A stretch of DNA of 64,000 nucleotides. Origin: Candidatus Pelagisphaera phototrophica (lineage in GTDB: Bacteria; Verrucomicrobiota; Verrucomicrobiia; Opitutales; Opitutaceae). Position 1 is the first letter of the stretch. Each line of letters starts with the position of its first letter. Positions 39,612-48,673 of the stretch are shown here, piece by piece. The notes beneath the pieces are model-generated. The model did no database searches and was not told the DNA's origin. It was given only the letters and a program-made list of their open reading frames with translations. The position numbers and the translations under genes were made by a program. The stretch lies in assembly GCF_014529625.1 (NCBI RefSeq), contig NZ_CP076039.1, forward strand, positions 992,001 through 1,056,000, given 5' to 3'.

Positions 39612-40844
39612 ATGATCAATCAGCGCAGAAATTTCATCAAAAGCAGCTTGCTTGGAGCAGGGGCTCTCATGCTAGGCCAGGAAACGCTATTTGGAGATAT
39701 TCAATCTGGTATTAAGATCACCAAGATCAGCCACTATCGGGATCCCGAATACCTGAAGCCGACGTTTGCCCAAGCAAGAGATATCGTGGTCGTCGAGACG
39801 AATGCGGGGATAACAGGGATTGGGGAAGGCGGCTCAAAGGAGATGATCCAGAATTGCGCCGAGATGCTAATCGGGGAGGACCCTTTCCGGATCGAGCATT
39901 TGTGGCAGAAGGTGTATCGGCAGTACTTCTATCCGTCGGGCAGGGAACGGCTTCATGCGATGGGAGGGCTGGACATGGCTTTGTGGGATATCAAGGGAAA
40001 GTACCTTAAAACTCCGATATACGAGTTGCTGGGCGGTCTTACTCGAAACTACCTACCCTGTTACTCGACCGGATTTCCAGATCAAGGCTCGGTCGAGGAA
40101 ACCGCGCGGGCCTGTATCGAAGCAGGATTTTATGCCTATCGGGTAGGTACCGTTTCTGATGGAAGAGTATTCGATTCGCACAAGTTTCTCGACCAGAACT
40201 ACCGTTTCTATGAGCAAGTAAGAGAAGGTGTCGGTGAGAAGGGTCAATGGTGTACCGATTTCCATACCCGTTTCGACACGGCAGAGGCGGTCACCATGGC
40301 TCGCATGATCGAGCCTTTGAAACCGCTGTTTGTAGAGGATTTGATTCGTTCCGAAAACCCAGGAGTCTACCGAGCGCTGAGAGATCGGATCAATGTTCCC
40401 ATCGCGGTTGGCGAGCATTTTGGCGATCGATGGGACATAAACGAACTGATTGAGGAGAACCTGATCGACCACTCCCGAGTGACGCTGCCAAATGTGGGTG
40501 GCATTACGGAGATGAAGAAGATCGCGGCGCTTTGCGAAACGCATTATGTCGGAATGATTCCGCACTTTACGGGACCAATTTCTACAGCGGCCTTGGTGCA
40601 TGTGCTGGCATCGTCTTCGGGCTTTGTCATGGCCGAGTTAACCAAAGACGGTCCTGCGGAAATCTCCTATCTCAATGACGACTATCTGTCCTTTAAGAAC
40701 GGGAAGCTGTATCCAAATGAGAGGTCAGGATTAGGGATAGAGCTCAAACCTGAGAAGATCGAATTGGTAAATGTGATCACGAAGGGATCTGACTACGACC
40801 ACCCTGTCTTTGAGAGAGGGGATGGCTCCATTACCAATTGGTGA
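39612..40844 (+). CDS. enolase-superfamily (mandelate racemase/muconate lactonising) protein
   Basis: 410-residue MR/MLE member, probably an acid-sugar dehydratase or racemase. The N-terminus has a Tat-like signal (NQRRNFIKSSLLGAGALMLG). Blocks: AMGGLDMALWDIKGKYLKTP, QWCTDFHTRFDTAEA (first metal Asp with the His two on), PLFVEDLIRSENPGVY, PIAVGEHFGDRWDINELIEE, and MIPHFTGPISTAALVH. The His pair and Glu/His arrangement match the galactonate/mannonate-dehydratase-like subgroup. It is a paralogue of the gene at 20435, and the two are clearly diverged. Substrate unknown. Confidence 0.78.
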   Translation: MINQRRNFIKSSLLGAGALMLGQETLFGDIQSGIKITKISHYRDPEYLKPTFAQARDIVVVETNAGITGIGEGGSKEMIQNCAEMLIGEDPFRIEHLWQKVYRQYFYPSGRERLHAMGGLDMALWDIKGKYLKTPIYELLGGLTRNYLPCYSTGFPDQGSVEETARACIEAGFYAYRVGTVSDGRVFDSHKFLDQNYRFYEQVREGVGEKGQWCTDFHTRFDTAEAVTMARMIEPLKPLFVEDLIRSENPGVYRALRDRINVPIAVGEHFGDRWDINELIEENLIDHSRVTLPNVGGITEMKKIAALCETHYVGMIPHFTGPISTAALVHVLASSSGFVMAELTKDGPAEISYLNDDYLSFKNGKLYPNERSGLGIELKPEKIELVNVITKGSDYDHPVFERGDGSITNW

Positions 40845-40986
40845 GCGCTGAAGGTTTTCGTAACGATCGAACGCAAAACATTGGAAACGAAGCGACCAGC
40901 GATGATTGCATTCAATTATAGGAGCGGCTTTCGTGAGTCTTCCGTAGTATTTGCGAAGGACGGAACGCCGCGATATTCTTCTTGAA

Positions 40987-41259
40987 ATGAAAGTGCTCGT
41001 TGCAGGTGCCGCCTGACGTTTGGGAAGTTGTGTTTGCCACATTCTTTGCGAGGCGGGTATTGAGTTTCTGGCAGTCGACAAAGTCGCGGGTGACGGGACA
41101 GCGTACCCAGTTGAGGTGGTCGACTTGCTCGATTGGCAAGCGTGCGTTGATCTAATAGTCGGAGTGGATGTCCTGGCACATTTCGCCAATCTTGCTAATC
41201 GAATACAAAGCGGAAGACCGCAGTACACTAGGCACGTCGCAGAAAAACGACGGTCCTGA
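40987..41259 (+). pseudogene. NAD-dependent epimerase/dehydratase remnant
   Basis: Starts MKVLVAGAA, the beginning of a Rossmann Gly-motif. An in-frame TGA at 41014-41016 then stands where a Gly codon (GGA) is expected, followed by RLGSCVCHILCEAGIEFLAV and DLIVGVDVLAHFANLANRIQ. After about 75 codons homology fades. This is the N-terminal part of an extended SDR with a nonsense mutation and no C-terminus. Confidence 0.7.
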
Positions 41260-41307
41260 GTTCTGGCCAGAGCTGGAATGGATGGACGATTAGGTATTCC
41301 AACATCA

Positions 41308-41324
41308 TTGATAGGAAATTCAAT
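41308..41324 (+). repeat. IS-end-like sequence, copy 1
   Basis: TGATAGGAAATTCAATT, identical over 17 bases to ends found near IS3-family remnants further right. The sequence diverges immediately after, so only the tip remains or matches. Confidence 0.5.
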
Positions 41325-42055
41325 TCATTGGTTACGACGATTATCATACGAATGTTAATCCTTTCCGGTTGCCTGGTCAAACACATGGTGAACTAGTCCT
41401 ACAAGTATTTTTAACTGTCTGAATACAGTAGCCGTCTCCTTCGGGATTAATCTGAGATACTTTCTCCTGCTCCTGTACATTTAACCTGAAATCAGCTACT
41501 CCAATCCAAAGGTAGTCTGCTTAATCGCTACCAGTTAAATGTTGTTTCTGAAGAAAGTCGGCAGGACTGGTGTCTGGTGTGATCGAATTGAGATCTAACT
41601 CCGCTAGCTTTACGCACAGAGGGTACATTCTTACTATTGAGGCTCTTTCCGCAGGCGAAAGAATTGAAGGTCGAATGGTTGGACCTCTGACACTCATTTT
41701 CGAAGGCATAAATGTGGACTATTAGTCCGGAAATTTGCATTCAATTTGCTCCAGGCGAATACTTTTGTAATTTTAAAGCAAATACCGTAAACCCTCGCGA
41801 AGATGCGACTGGCTAAATATTGTTCCTTTGGGGATTGAGAGAGCTAAACTTATTCAAATAGCTAGCTTTGCGTAATCGTCATCTCAAAAATTGGGCAAAA
41901 ACTAGATTTTATCTACGTTTTTGGCCGTTCCTTTCTGGCTCGATAGGGTTCTATAAAAAATTGGAATACAGCGTTTTAAATCAGAAAAAAACGCATTATA
42001 AAACCAAATACGTGAAATCGAAACGATTGTGCGGAGTGACGGTTCGGCTCAGCAG
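41325..42055. other. gene-poor region with one possible fragment
   Basis: On the minus strand, 41709-41521 encodes 62 codons of protein-like sequence (PSILSPAERASIVRMYPLCV, ITPDTSPADFLQKQHL). The MYPLC..LAELDL pattern is reminiscent of the C-terminal end of alkaline-phosphatase-superfamily phosphodiesterases, but this is weak. Nothing else is recognised. Confidence 0.3.
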
Positions 42056-42826
42056 TCATTTCATTGCGGAAAAATTGGTCGGAACAATCAATTCGCCTGT
42101 CACGCCCCCTTCTACCACCATTCCGCCACCAGCTCGTTCCCTTGAAGCGGCTGCAGCCGACTTCCAGTCTTCATCTGCCCGCTGATTCTCGAAGGCCTCT
42201 TCACGCCCTCCCTCACTTTCGTGGGCTACGATATATATTAACGTGCTCGTTCCGCCATCTTGGTCGGCCATCGGGTGGAAATAGGCTATATTCTCAATTC
42301 CATGCTTTTCAAAAAGGCCTATCGTATGATCTCTAAAACGTGCATCAAGATGACGTCGCATGCCATCTTTGCAGATGTAAGTTCGGAGTTCAAAAAGACG
42401 CTCCGGATCGGCCTGGATTTTTTTTACCGGCATCGAATATTCCGTTGTCTGCATAAAAACAGCCTCTATCTTTTCTATGAGCCTTCCATTTTTAGAAGAT
42501 GCCTTAGCCGCCGCTTTCCAATCGGGGTCCGCTTGGAAGGATTTCCACATCGACTCCTGATCCAGCCTGCTCGGGAAGGCTATGATGTAAATCAACTTGT
42601 TGTCGGGATTATCCTTCGGAACCCAATATCCCACATTCTCAATGCCGTGCTTGGCAAACAAGCCAGTGGTATGATCTCGGAATCGAGCTATCAAGTCGTC
42701 CAGTTTGCCCTCATTCGCGTAGTAGGTTCGCATTTCGTAAACCCGCGTGTCATGGGCCTTGATGGACGCCAAAGGGACGACGGTTGCGAAGAGGAAGAAA
42801 TATACAAATGAGCGTAACCTATTCAT
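42056..42826 (-). CDS. exported NIPSNAP-family protein, two tandem domains
   Basis: About 256 residues from the ATG at 42826, which begins a signal peptide (VYFFLFATVVPLASIKA). Two NIPSNAP ferredoxin-like domains follow: VYEMRTYYANEGKLDDLIAR, HGIENVGYWVP and ELRTYICKDGMRRHLDARFR, HGIENIAYFHP. The family has no settled enzymatic role; members often sit beside catabolic genes. Last gene of the nine-gene minus-strand run that begins at the DASS transporter, 77 bp after a sulfatase. Confidence 0.8.
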   Translation of the reverse strand: MNRLRSFVYFFLFATVVPLASIKAHDTRVYEMRTYYANEGKLDDLIARFRDHTTGLFAKHGIENVGYWVPKDNPDNKLIYIIAFPSRLDQESMWKSFQADPDWKAAAKASSKNGRLIEKIEAVFMQTTEYSMPVKKIQADPERLFELRTYICKDGMRRHLDARFRDHTIGLFEKHGIENIAYFHPMADQDGGTSTLIYIVAHESEGGREEAFENQRADEDWKSAAAASRERAGGGMVVEGGVTGELIVPTNFSAMK

Positions 42827-42903
42827 AAAAATAATCGAATATTCTGAAACGGGATTTGCGAGCAAAATCGCCTCTGTCATTCAGAATAGTTTTTCTTTCA
42901 AAA

Positions 42904-44655
42904 CTAATTTGGTAAATGAGCCAAGGTTGCGTAAAAGGCTCCCGAAAGTTGTTTGCCTGAGTCGTCGTGGAACCAAGCTTGAAGCGTTTGCCTGCCGAGA
43001 GGCATTTCAATCGTGAGCTCAATCAGAGTGCCCTCGTGATTCGGCTTAGCCACCATGCGGGCTCCCCCGTTCAAGCTCAGCGTTCCTAAAGCAATCGGCA
43101 TAGCGACGCCCAAATCAATAGGCATTCCCCCAATGGTTTCGCCAGGACCGATGGCCGAAAGAGGACGATTCATGTAAAAAGGCCAACGACTAAGTTGTAC
43201 CCTATAATTACCCTCTTTTTCTACTTCTATATGCCAAGGTCCGCCCATAGAATCTGCCCCCGCAACTTTATCGCGGTTATCAAAATCCGCATCCAACCAG
43301 TTGGAACAGGCAAGATGCGTTATGGGCTCTGCTGAATTGCCGACAACAATCGGCTCTATTACATCGATAGATGCCTCAATCGATGCCCAATATGCGTCGT
43401 AATAACCCTTCAGCTCGCGAGCGATATCGGGATACTCCGCGAAGACATTTGCCGCCTGGCTAGGATCATTCTCTAGGTTGTAGAGTTCAGAATCACCCTG
43501 CAATCGCCAATCTTTCCACATAACAGAGCTCCTGAAGTACTTCTCTGGCTTCGTCCTGCCGCCAAACTGAACAATGGCCTTTCTTTCGTCTAAAGCAGCT
43601 GCGTCTTTGAAGACGGGTACAAGAGAAAGTCCATCGAATGGCTCCGCAGTAGCTGGCACTTTGAAATTCAACAAATCAACGAATGTCGGGGCGAGATCCA
43701 CAACATGAGAAACCGTTCCGATAGTTCTCGGTGAGCCCAGATCACCATTGGGCCAGCGAAGAAAGCAGAAGGCTCGATGGCCGCCTTCATATCCGGACCC
43801 TTTTTTGCCTCTCATGCCCGCATTGTAAATGCCATCACCGAGGGCGGTTCCATTATCATTCATAAAGAGGACAATCGTGTTATCTTTTGCGCCCCTTTGT
43901 TCGAGCCATTCCTCCAACCTGCTAAAATTCTCGTCTGCGTTCCCGATGAGACCGTAGAATTTCGCAATTCTCTCGTCCTCGACCTTGTGCTTGTATTTCT
44001 CAAAATCCTCTTCAAGAGGGTGGAAAGGACTGTGAGGCGTATTGAGAGCTATGTAGGTGAAAAACGGTTGTTCAGCTTCCAGCTTCTGGTCCATCCATTT
44101 CATAGCTTCATCAAACCATAGGTTTGCGCAAAAACGGTCGGAGTATTTTACCTCAGTCCCATCCAAATACCGGGTGTAGTAATAATCATTGTCGTATTCG
44201 TTTTCTGATGCCAATCCCCAGCCTTTGTGCCAAATTGCATGCACGAAACCACGATCCATGGGCCGGTTGGGATAGGCATCCCCAAGACCCCACTTACCGA
44301 ATAATCCCGTAGCGTATCCATTAGCCAAAAAGGTCTCTGGCATGGTCACGATGTCGCGTCTCATCCAATTGCGGGCGGATGGTACCGTGCTTGCTTTGTT
44401 GCGAAGTGCATACAGACCAGTCATTAGTTCGCTCCGAGTTGGCGTGCAGACAGGTGCGACGTGGAAATTACCCAAACGAACGCTCTCCCTGTGTAACGCA
44501 TCGAAGGCAGGCGTTTCAAGTATGGGATGTCCGTGACATGAAAGGTCACCGAAGCCTTGATCATCGGTAATAAGAATTATGACGTTCGGACGGTCTGCTG
44601 CCGAAGCGGTCAAAACCGTCATTAAGATTGCAAAAGTCAGTTTTTTCACGATCAT
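42904..44655 (-). CDS. secreted sulfatase with C-terminal accessory domain
   Basis: Type I sulfatase, about 583 residues from the ATG at 44655 (signal VKKLTFAILMTVLTASA); seven codons further upstream are open. Core: RPNVIILITDDQGFGDLSCH, signature Cys70-Thr-Pro-Thr-Arg (CTPTRSELMTG), LFGKWGLGDAYPNRP, VLFMNDNGTALGDGIYNAG. After the catalytic domain an extra 130 residues (GGPWHIEVEKEGNYRVQLSR, TLIELTIEMPLGRQTLQAWF) form a beta-rich accessory region seen in some verrucomicrobial sulfatases. It is 52 bp downstream of the esterase, on the same strand as the gallate-type genes. Confidence 0.86.
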   Translation of the reverse strand: MIVKKLTFAILMTVLTASAADRPNVIILITDDQGFGDLSCHGHPILETPAFDALHRESVRLGNFHVAPVCTPTRSELMTGLYALRNKASTVPSARNWMRRDIVTMPETFLANGYATGLFGKWGLGDAYPNRPMDRGFVHAIWHKGWGLASENEYDNDYYYTRYLDGTEVKYSDRFCANLWFDEAMKWMDQKLEAEQPFFTYIALNTPHSPFHPLEEDFEKYKHKVEDERIAKFYGLIGNADENFSRLEEWLEQRGAKDNTIVLFMNDNGTALGDGIYNAGMRGKKGSGYEGGHRAFCFLRWPNGDLGSPRTIGTVSHVVDLAPTFVDLLNFKVPATAEPFDGLSLVPVFKDAAALDERKAIVQFGGRTKPEKYFRSSVMWKDWRLQGDSELYNLENDPSQAANVFAEYPDIARELKGYYDAYWASIEASIDVIEPIVVGNSAEPITHLACSNWLDADFDNRDKVAGADSMGGPWHIEVEKEGNYRVQLSRWPFYMNRPLSAIGPGETIGGMPIDLGVAMPIALGTLSLNGGARMVAKPNHEGTLIELTIEMPLGRQTLQAWFHDDSGKQLSGAFYATLAHLPN

Positions 44656-44707
44656 CCGAAAAAAACATGCGATCAAAGCTATTTGGAAGTCAATCGCTTT
44701 ACCCGGT

Positions 44708-45826
44708 CTATTGGGTGATTATAAAGGCAGCAATGAGATCGTTGGCTTGACTGGAGTAGGGGGCCAGGCCGTGTGATTCGGAGATCACTTTGTAGTGGAC
44801 GACATCGCCGTCGAGGTAGCTGTATTTGATAATATCAGCGGGTCGATTCGTACCGTTTCCGGGGATGCCTTCAGCGTCCGCGAGCTGGGGTCCTTTTTCA
44901 CCCATGGCTTGGGCAAAGCGGAAGATGCTTTCTTGGGCAGAGTGAAAAGTCGTGCCGACTCCGTTCCCACCTTTGTAGGGAATGACCGGATCGTTTTGGG
45001 CACCGATGTTGAGGATCTTTCGGCCGCTCGCGGGTACGATGACTTGGTCGTAGTCATTCGTACCTGATGCATTGAAACGGAATGTTTCATTTTGATACAT
45101 CTTGGAGATCATTTGGGAAACTCGCCCAGCCGCTTTTTGGAAAGCGGCTCCGTCTAACTCAATCAAGAGTCGGTTGACCATGCCTGATCCGTTCGAGCTG
45201 CCGTACAGCGATAGGTTGCCCGCATCCACATTGTCGTAGGTTTTAATCAGAGTGATGAGATCCCGTATGAAAGCGACGTCAGGAGTTTTTGAAGCTTCCT
45301 TGTCGATATTCCAACTTTTCAAATAGCCATTAGGAGCGATGCGGATGATGTCGTCGAGGCGACCGCCCATGCTGTTGATAAAGTTCGAGTTGCCTCCATT
45401 TCCGTGAAGCATGATGACCACAGGGAAGGGCCCGTCGCCGGAAGGGACGCGGACTGCGGCGGTTCGATCGAATCCTCCAGGCTCCTGTTCCCAGGTTTGA
45501 TTGATGGTGAGCGTTTCCCCATCTGCGAGAGTGCCGTTGCTGGCTTCAATTTTGCGAACGCGATAGAAGTGATTGGGCTTCGATTCGAAATCGATGCTCT
45601 GTTTGAAAACCAGCGAGGAGACATTTGCTGAGAGCGTTGAAATGGGTTGCCAGACGCCGAAGGAAAGGTCCGAGCGGCTTTGAAACTCATAGCTTTTACC
45701 TGTTTCCGAATCGAGAGTTAATCTCACCTCCCTAGCAGAATTGAGGTCTACGGAAAGAATCTGGGCGTTCGAAGTGAAGGGGATGGCGATAACGAAGAGT
45801 GAAATGAGGGGAAGTGGGCTCGACAT
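44708..45826 (-). CDS. secreted esterase, alpha/beta hydrolase of the PHB-depolymerase/feruloyl-esterase type
   Basis: 372 residues. Signal peptide (LPLISLFVIAIPFTSNA), then a 90-residue beta domain (EFQSRSDLSFGVWQPISTLS, ending FYRVRKIE) common in verrucomicrobial exported proteins. The catalytic domain reads VVIMLHGNGGNSNF (oxyanion region), NLSLYGSSNGSGMVNRLL with the nucleophile Ser in Gly-Ser-Ser-Asn-Gly, IGAQNDPVIPYKGG (Asp region) and ISESHGLAPY (His). LpqC-like esterases split ferulate, acetate or polyester bonds. Its position between two sulfatases downstream of aromatic ring-cleavage genes suggests phenolic esters; that is inference. Confidence 0.78.
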   Translation of the reverse strand: MSSPLPLISLFVIAIPFTSNAQILSVDLNSAREVRLTLDSETGKSYEFQSRSDLSFGVWQPISTLSANVSSLVFKQSIDFESKPNHFYRVRKIEASNGTLADGETLTINQTWEQEPGGFDRTAAVRVPSGDGPFPVVIMLHGNGGNSNFINSMGGRLDDIIRIAPNGYLKSWNIDKEASKTPDVAFIRDLITLIKTYDNVDAGNLSLYGSSNGSGMVNRLLIELDGAAFQKAAGRVSQMISKMYQNETFRFNASGTNDYDQVIVPASGRKILNIGAQNDPVIPYKGGNGVGTTFHSAQESIFRFAQAMGEKGPQLADAEGIPGNGTNRPADIIKYSYLDGDVVHYKVISESHGLAPYSSQANDLIAAFIITQ

Positions 45827-45885
45827 GCTACCGTTAGATTGTTCAATGTTAAGGGTTCGCGTTTAACTTCATTATGCTTCTCCAG

Positions 45886-47529
45886 CTACTCGAATGCGAC
45901 TCCGACTTCGCGCGCATAATTGAACCATCGCTTTACCAGGTCTTCCTTCCGATCCGGGTGTTGATTTGAGAGATCGTGTCGCTCACCTGGATCTTTATCC
46001 AGGTTATACAGTTCCCATTCGACAGACTCTCCTCCAGAAGAATAAATCTTCCAATCGCCTTTAACCAATGCGCGTTGGTCATGCAACTCCCAGCCAATAG
46101 CTTCATCACCGTGGACATCAAGATGCCTATTTTCTAGGTGGGCAAAAAACGATTTACCGCGCACTGGGTTGACGGTATCTCCACGGTGCGTTCTACCAGG
46201 ATGGCTGATCCCCGCGACGTCGAGCAAAGTTGGCAACACATCTTGCACGGTCAAATACTCCTGACTGACATAGCCGTGGTTATCCAATGAAGAAGCATTA
46301 ACAATAGCGGCCGCTCGAGTCCCTCCCTCGTATAGAGAATATTTGGCGTCTCGAAAGGGTGCCATACTGGCTGAGGCCCAACCGCGGCCGTAGACCGTAA
46401 ACGAGTTATTGTTACCGATACTTTCTAAGGTTTGTTCATAGCCTTTTGCGAGCGGTGGAGGGAATCTGAATGCGGCACCATTGTCTGACATAAACAGGAC
46501 AAACGTATTTTCTCGTTCCCCAATAGCTTCAAGGTAATCAAGGACACGACCGATATGAAAATCCATGTTCTCCACCATGGCCGCATAGATCTCCATCTTA
46601 CGACTTAGTATTAATTTCTCGTCATCAGAAATACTGTCCCAGGAATCGGCACCAGACTCATAAACGCTCATATTAATGTTTTCTGGAAGTACACCCTGTT
46701 TCATCGCCCGTTCAACACGTTGGGCACGCAAAACATCATAGCCCTCATCATATTGATTCTTATAACGATCACGCCAAGCTTGAGGAACTTGTATTGGGAA
46801 ATGAGGTGCAGAGAAAGCGAGGTATGCAAAGAACGGCTGTTCACTGTCTTTGTTACCACCTATGTATTCAATTATCTTATCCGTGAACGTTTTCGTTGAA
46901 AAATAATCCTTCGGTAACTCCTTAACCACTTCCCAGTTCTCCCTATAAATGAAGGGTTCCGCACGGGCAATTCCGCCATGGGCACCACCATCCGGCGGAA
47001 TTAGATGTAAGGCAGTACCCGTCAACTGGGCAAAGGACTGATCAAAACCACGGCCTGCCGGGATGTGCTCTTCAACCAAGGCCCGACCAAGGTCCCATTT
47101 GCCTGTCATATAAGTGTGGTAACCCGCATCCTGAAGGATTTCCGGTAAAGCCGCAACGCGCTGACTCAAGTATCCGGCGTACTCCGGTGTGCCGTAACCA
47201 ATGGCTTCTCTGTTCGGTGCTAAGCCATTATCAAATACGCGCATGAGCTCCATGGAACCTATTCCGGCTTCGTGATTGTCCATTCCCGACATGAGCATAG
47301 CCCGGGTTGGTGCACATACCGGTGCCGTATGAAAGTTGGCCAGGCGTATACCGGATTCTGCCAAGTCATCAAGGTGAGGTGTTTTAATTTCGCCGCCAAA
47401 CGATCCAATATCGGTGAAGCCCATGTCATCGGCTACGATTAGTAAAATATTTGGGCGTTGATTTTGTGCACCAGCACAAATCCCAATGGTCCAGACAATC
47501 AGAATCAGAATTAGTTTTTTAAGGTACAT
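45886..47529 (-). CDS. secreted arylsulfatase (AtsA-like)
   Basis: Type I sulfatase of about 547 residues from the ATG at 47529 (signal YLKKLILILIVWTIGICAGA). Core: RPNILLIVADDMGFTDIGSF, signature Cys72-Ala-Pro-Thr-Arg (CAPTRAMLMSGMDNHEAGIG), YMTGKWDLGRALVEEHIPAG, VLFMSDNGAAFRFPPPLAKG, and GEAIGWELHDQRALVKGDWK-type C-terminal block (starting at DEAIGWELHDQRAL). The DNHEAGIGSM segment is typical of the AtsA/PAS arylsulfatase subfamily, which accepts aryl sulfates. It lies 58 bp after the PrpF-type tautomerase gene, at the junction between the ring-cleavage genes and the exported enzymes. Confidence 0.86.
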   Translation of the reverse strand: MYLKKLILILIVWTIGICAGAQNQRPNILLIVADDMGFTDIGSFGGEIKTPHLDDLAESGIRLANFHTAPVCAPTRAMLMSGMDNHEAGIGSMELMRVFDNGLAPNREAIGYGTPEYAGYLSQRVAALPEILQDAGYHTYMTGKWDLGRALVEEHIPAGRGFDQSFAQLTGTALHLIPPDGGAHGGIARAEPFIYRENWEVVKELPKDYFSTKTFTDKIIEYIGGNKDSEQPFFAYLAFSAPHFPIQVPQAWRDRYKNQYDEGYDVLRAQRVERAMKQGVLPENINMSVYESGADSWDSISDDEKLILSRKMEIYAAMVENMDFHIGRVLDYLEAIGERENTFVLFMSDNGAAFRFPPPLAKGYEQTLESIGNNNSFTVYGRGWASASMAPFRDAKYSLYEGGTRAAAIVNASSLDNHGYVSQEYLTVQDVLPTLLDVAGISHPGRTHRGDTVNPVRGKSFFAHLENRHLDVHGDEAIGWELHDQRALVKGDWKIYSSGGESVEWELYNLDKDPGERHDLSNQHPDRKEDLVKRWFNYAREVGVAFE

Positions 47530-47587
47530 ATTTATATAATGTTGGAACAACCAGACATTGAAAAGAAATGTTCACAGGATAACCAGC

Positions 47588-48673
47588 TTACGGAATATAT
47601 ACTTCTCCCTTACTAATGATACGAGCGGTGCGAATGGCTCCCGTCTCATGAATTTCCAATTCGGAATTTTTCGAGGAAGATTTCAGACTCAGGGTAAATT
47701 GCCCAGATGGATGCTCTAGGATAACAGAGGCGAAGTCGTTTGGCACGTTAGCAATGCCCTCCGCAATTGACCCCGGAAGTAAGCCAACCACAGCGACTGA
47801 AAACGCGCCCATGACACCGATGGCCGCATGGCATTGATGGGGTATGAAGGTCCGAGTGTTCATCAAGCCGCCTGACCGTGGCGGTGAAAGCAAACACATC
47901 TTGGGCACGGTTAAGTGTGATACATCGCCTAAGTTCATTTTCGGACCCATTTGCAAGCGAATGGACTCGAGACGTTCCTTTAGGTCTTCATTGGAATCTA
48001 GCTCTTCTTTGCTTTCATAACCGGTGATTCCGAAATCCGTCACCCTGAGTGCCACGACTGGCATGCCGTTGTCGACGCAGGTAACCTGCACACCATCCAC
48101 TTCATCCAAGACACTCCCAGTAGGTAGCAATTTTCCGCAGTTTATGCCAACGGTCTCGAGGTAGTTACAAATCACCGGTGCGCCTATTCCCTGAACCGCA
48201 TCGACCTTCGCAGATCCCGCGACAGCAAGTTTGAAATCTGGAGTCTGTACCGTGACTTCGCACAATCCACCGTTGTTGACCATGTGGACAACTGCCTTGG
48301 TGGTCGGATCCGTTGGTGAAAGCATTCCGCTCTCGATTGCAAAATGAAGTAGCCCGGCAAGGATATTGCCACAACCTTGGGCTGCAGAAAGTCGGCCCTC
48401 TCCAACAACCACTTGCAAGAAAAGGTAATCCAAATCGGCGTCCTCACGTGCTGAGCGGCTCACCAATGCGACTTTAGCGGTCAGTAGATCGCCACCACCC
48501 AGTCCATCGATCTGCCGAATGTCACCAGGCCTGAGTCCTTCCATGGCTGCGAGGATAACTTTATCCCTCTCTTCACCAGATTCCGGAAGGTCGGCCGTAT
48601 CGAAAAAGATGCCTTTGGAGCTACCACCCCGGATTTGCATATATGGAATTCGCGACGCCACTCTAGTACCCAA
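47588..48673 (-). CDS. galD: PrpF-family 4-oxalomesaconate tautomerase (GalD-like)
   Basis: PrpF/GalD fold isomerase (361 residues, cytosolic). In the gallate pathway GalD interconverts tautomers of 4-oxalomesaconate. Visible: RIPYMQIRGGSSKGIFFD, IDGLGGGDLLTAKVALVSRS, DADLDYLFLQVVVGEGRLSA then QGCGNILAGLLHFAIE with the active-site Cys, and PPRSGGLMNTRTFIPHQCHA. The pattern from DLDYLFLQV onward is very close to Pseudomonas GalD as I remember it. The start may be TTG at 48673 (overlapping the aldolase stop by 11 nt) or GTG at 48661; no ATG precedes the conserved N-terminus. Methylaconitate isomerase is the alternative, disfavoured by the neighbours. Confidence 0.82.
   Translation of the reverse strand: MGTRVASRIPYMQIRGGSSKGIFFDTADLPESGEERDKVILAAMEGLRPGDIRQIDGLGGGDLLTAKVALVSRSAREDADLDYLFLQVVVGEGRLSAAQGCGNILAGLLHFAIESGMLSPTDPTTKAVVHMVNNGGLCEVTVQTPDFKLAVAGSAKVDAVQGIGAPVICNYLETVGINCGKLLPTGSVLDEVDGVQVTCVDNGMPVVALRVTDFGITGYESKEELDSNEDLKERLESIRLQMGPKMNLGDVSHLTVPKMCLLSPPRSGGLMNTRTFIPHQCHAAIGVMGAFSVAVVGLLPGSIAEGIANVPNDFASVILEHPSGQFTLSLKSSSKNSELEIHETGAIRTARIISKGEVYIP

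Noticed and set aside
41014-41016. In-frame TGA in the epimerase fragment as possible selenocysteine
   Set aside because: It replaces a Gly of the NAD-binding motif, no SECIS-like hairpin is evident, and the gene also lacks its C-terminal half; a nonsense mutation explains it.
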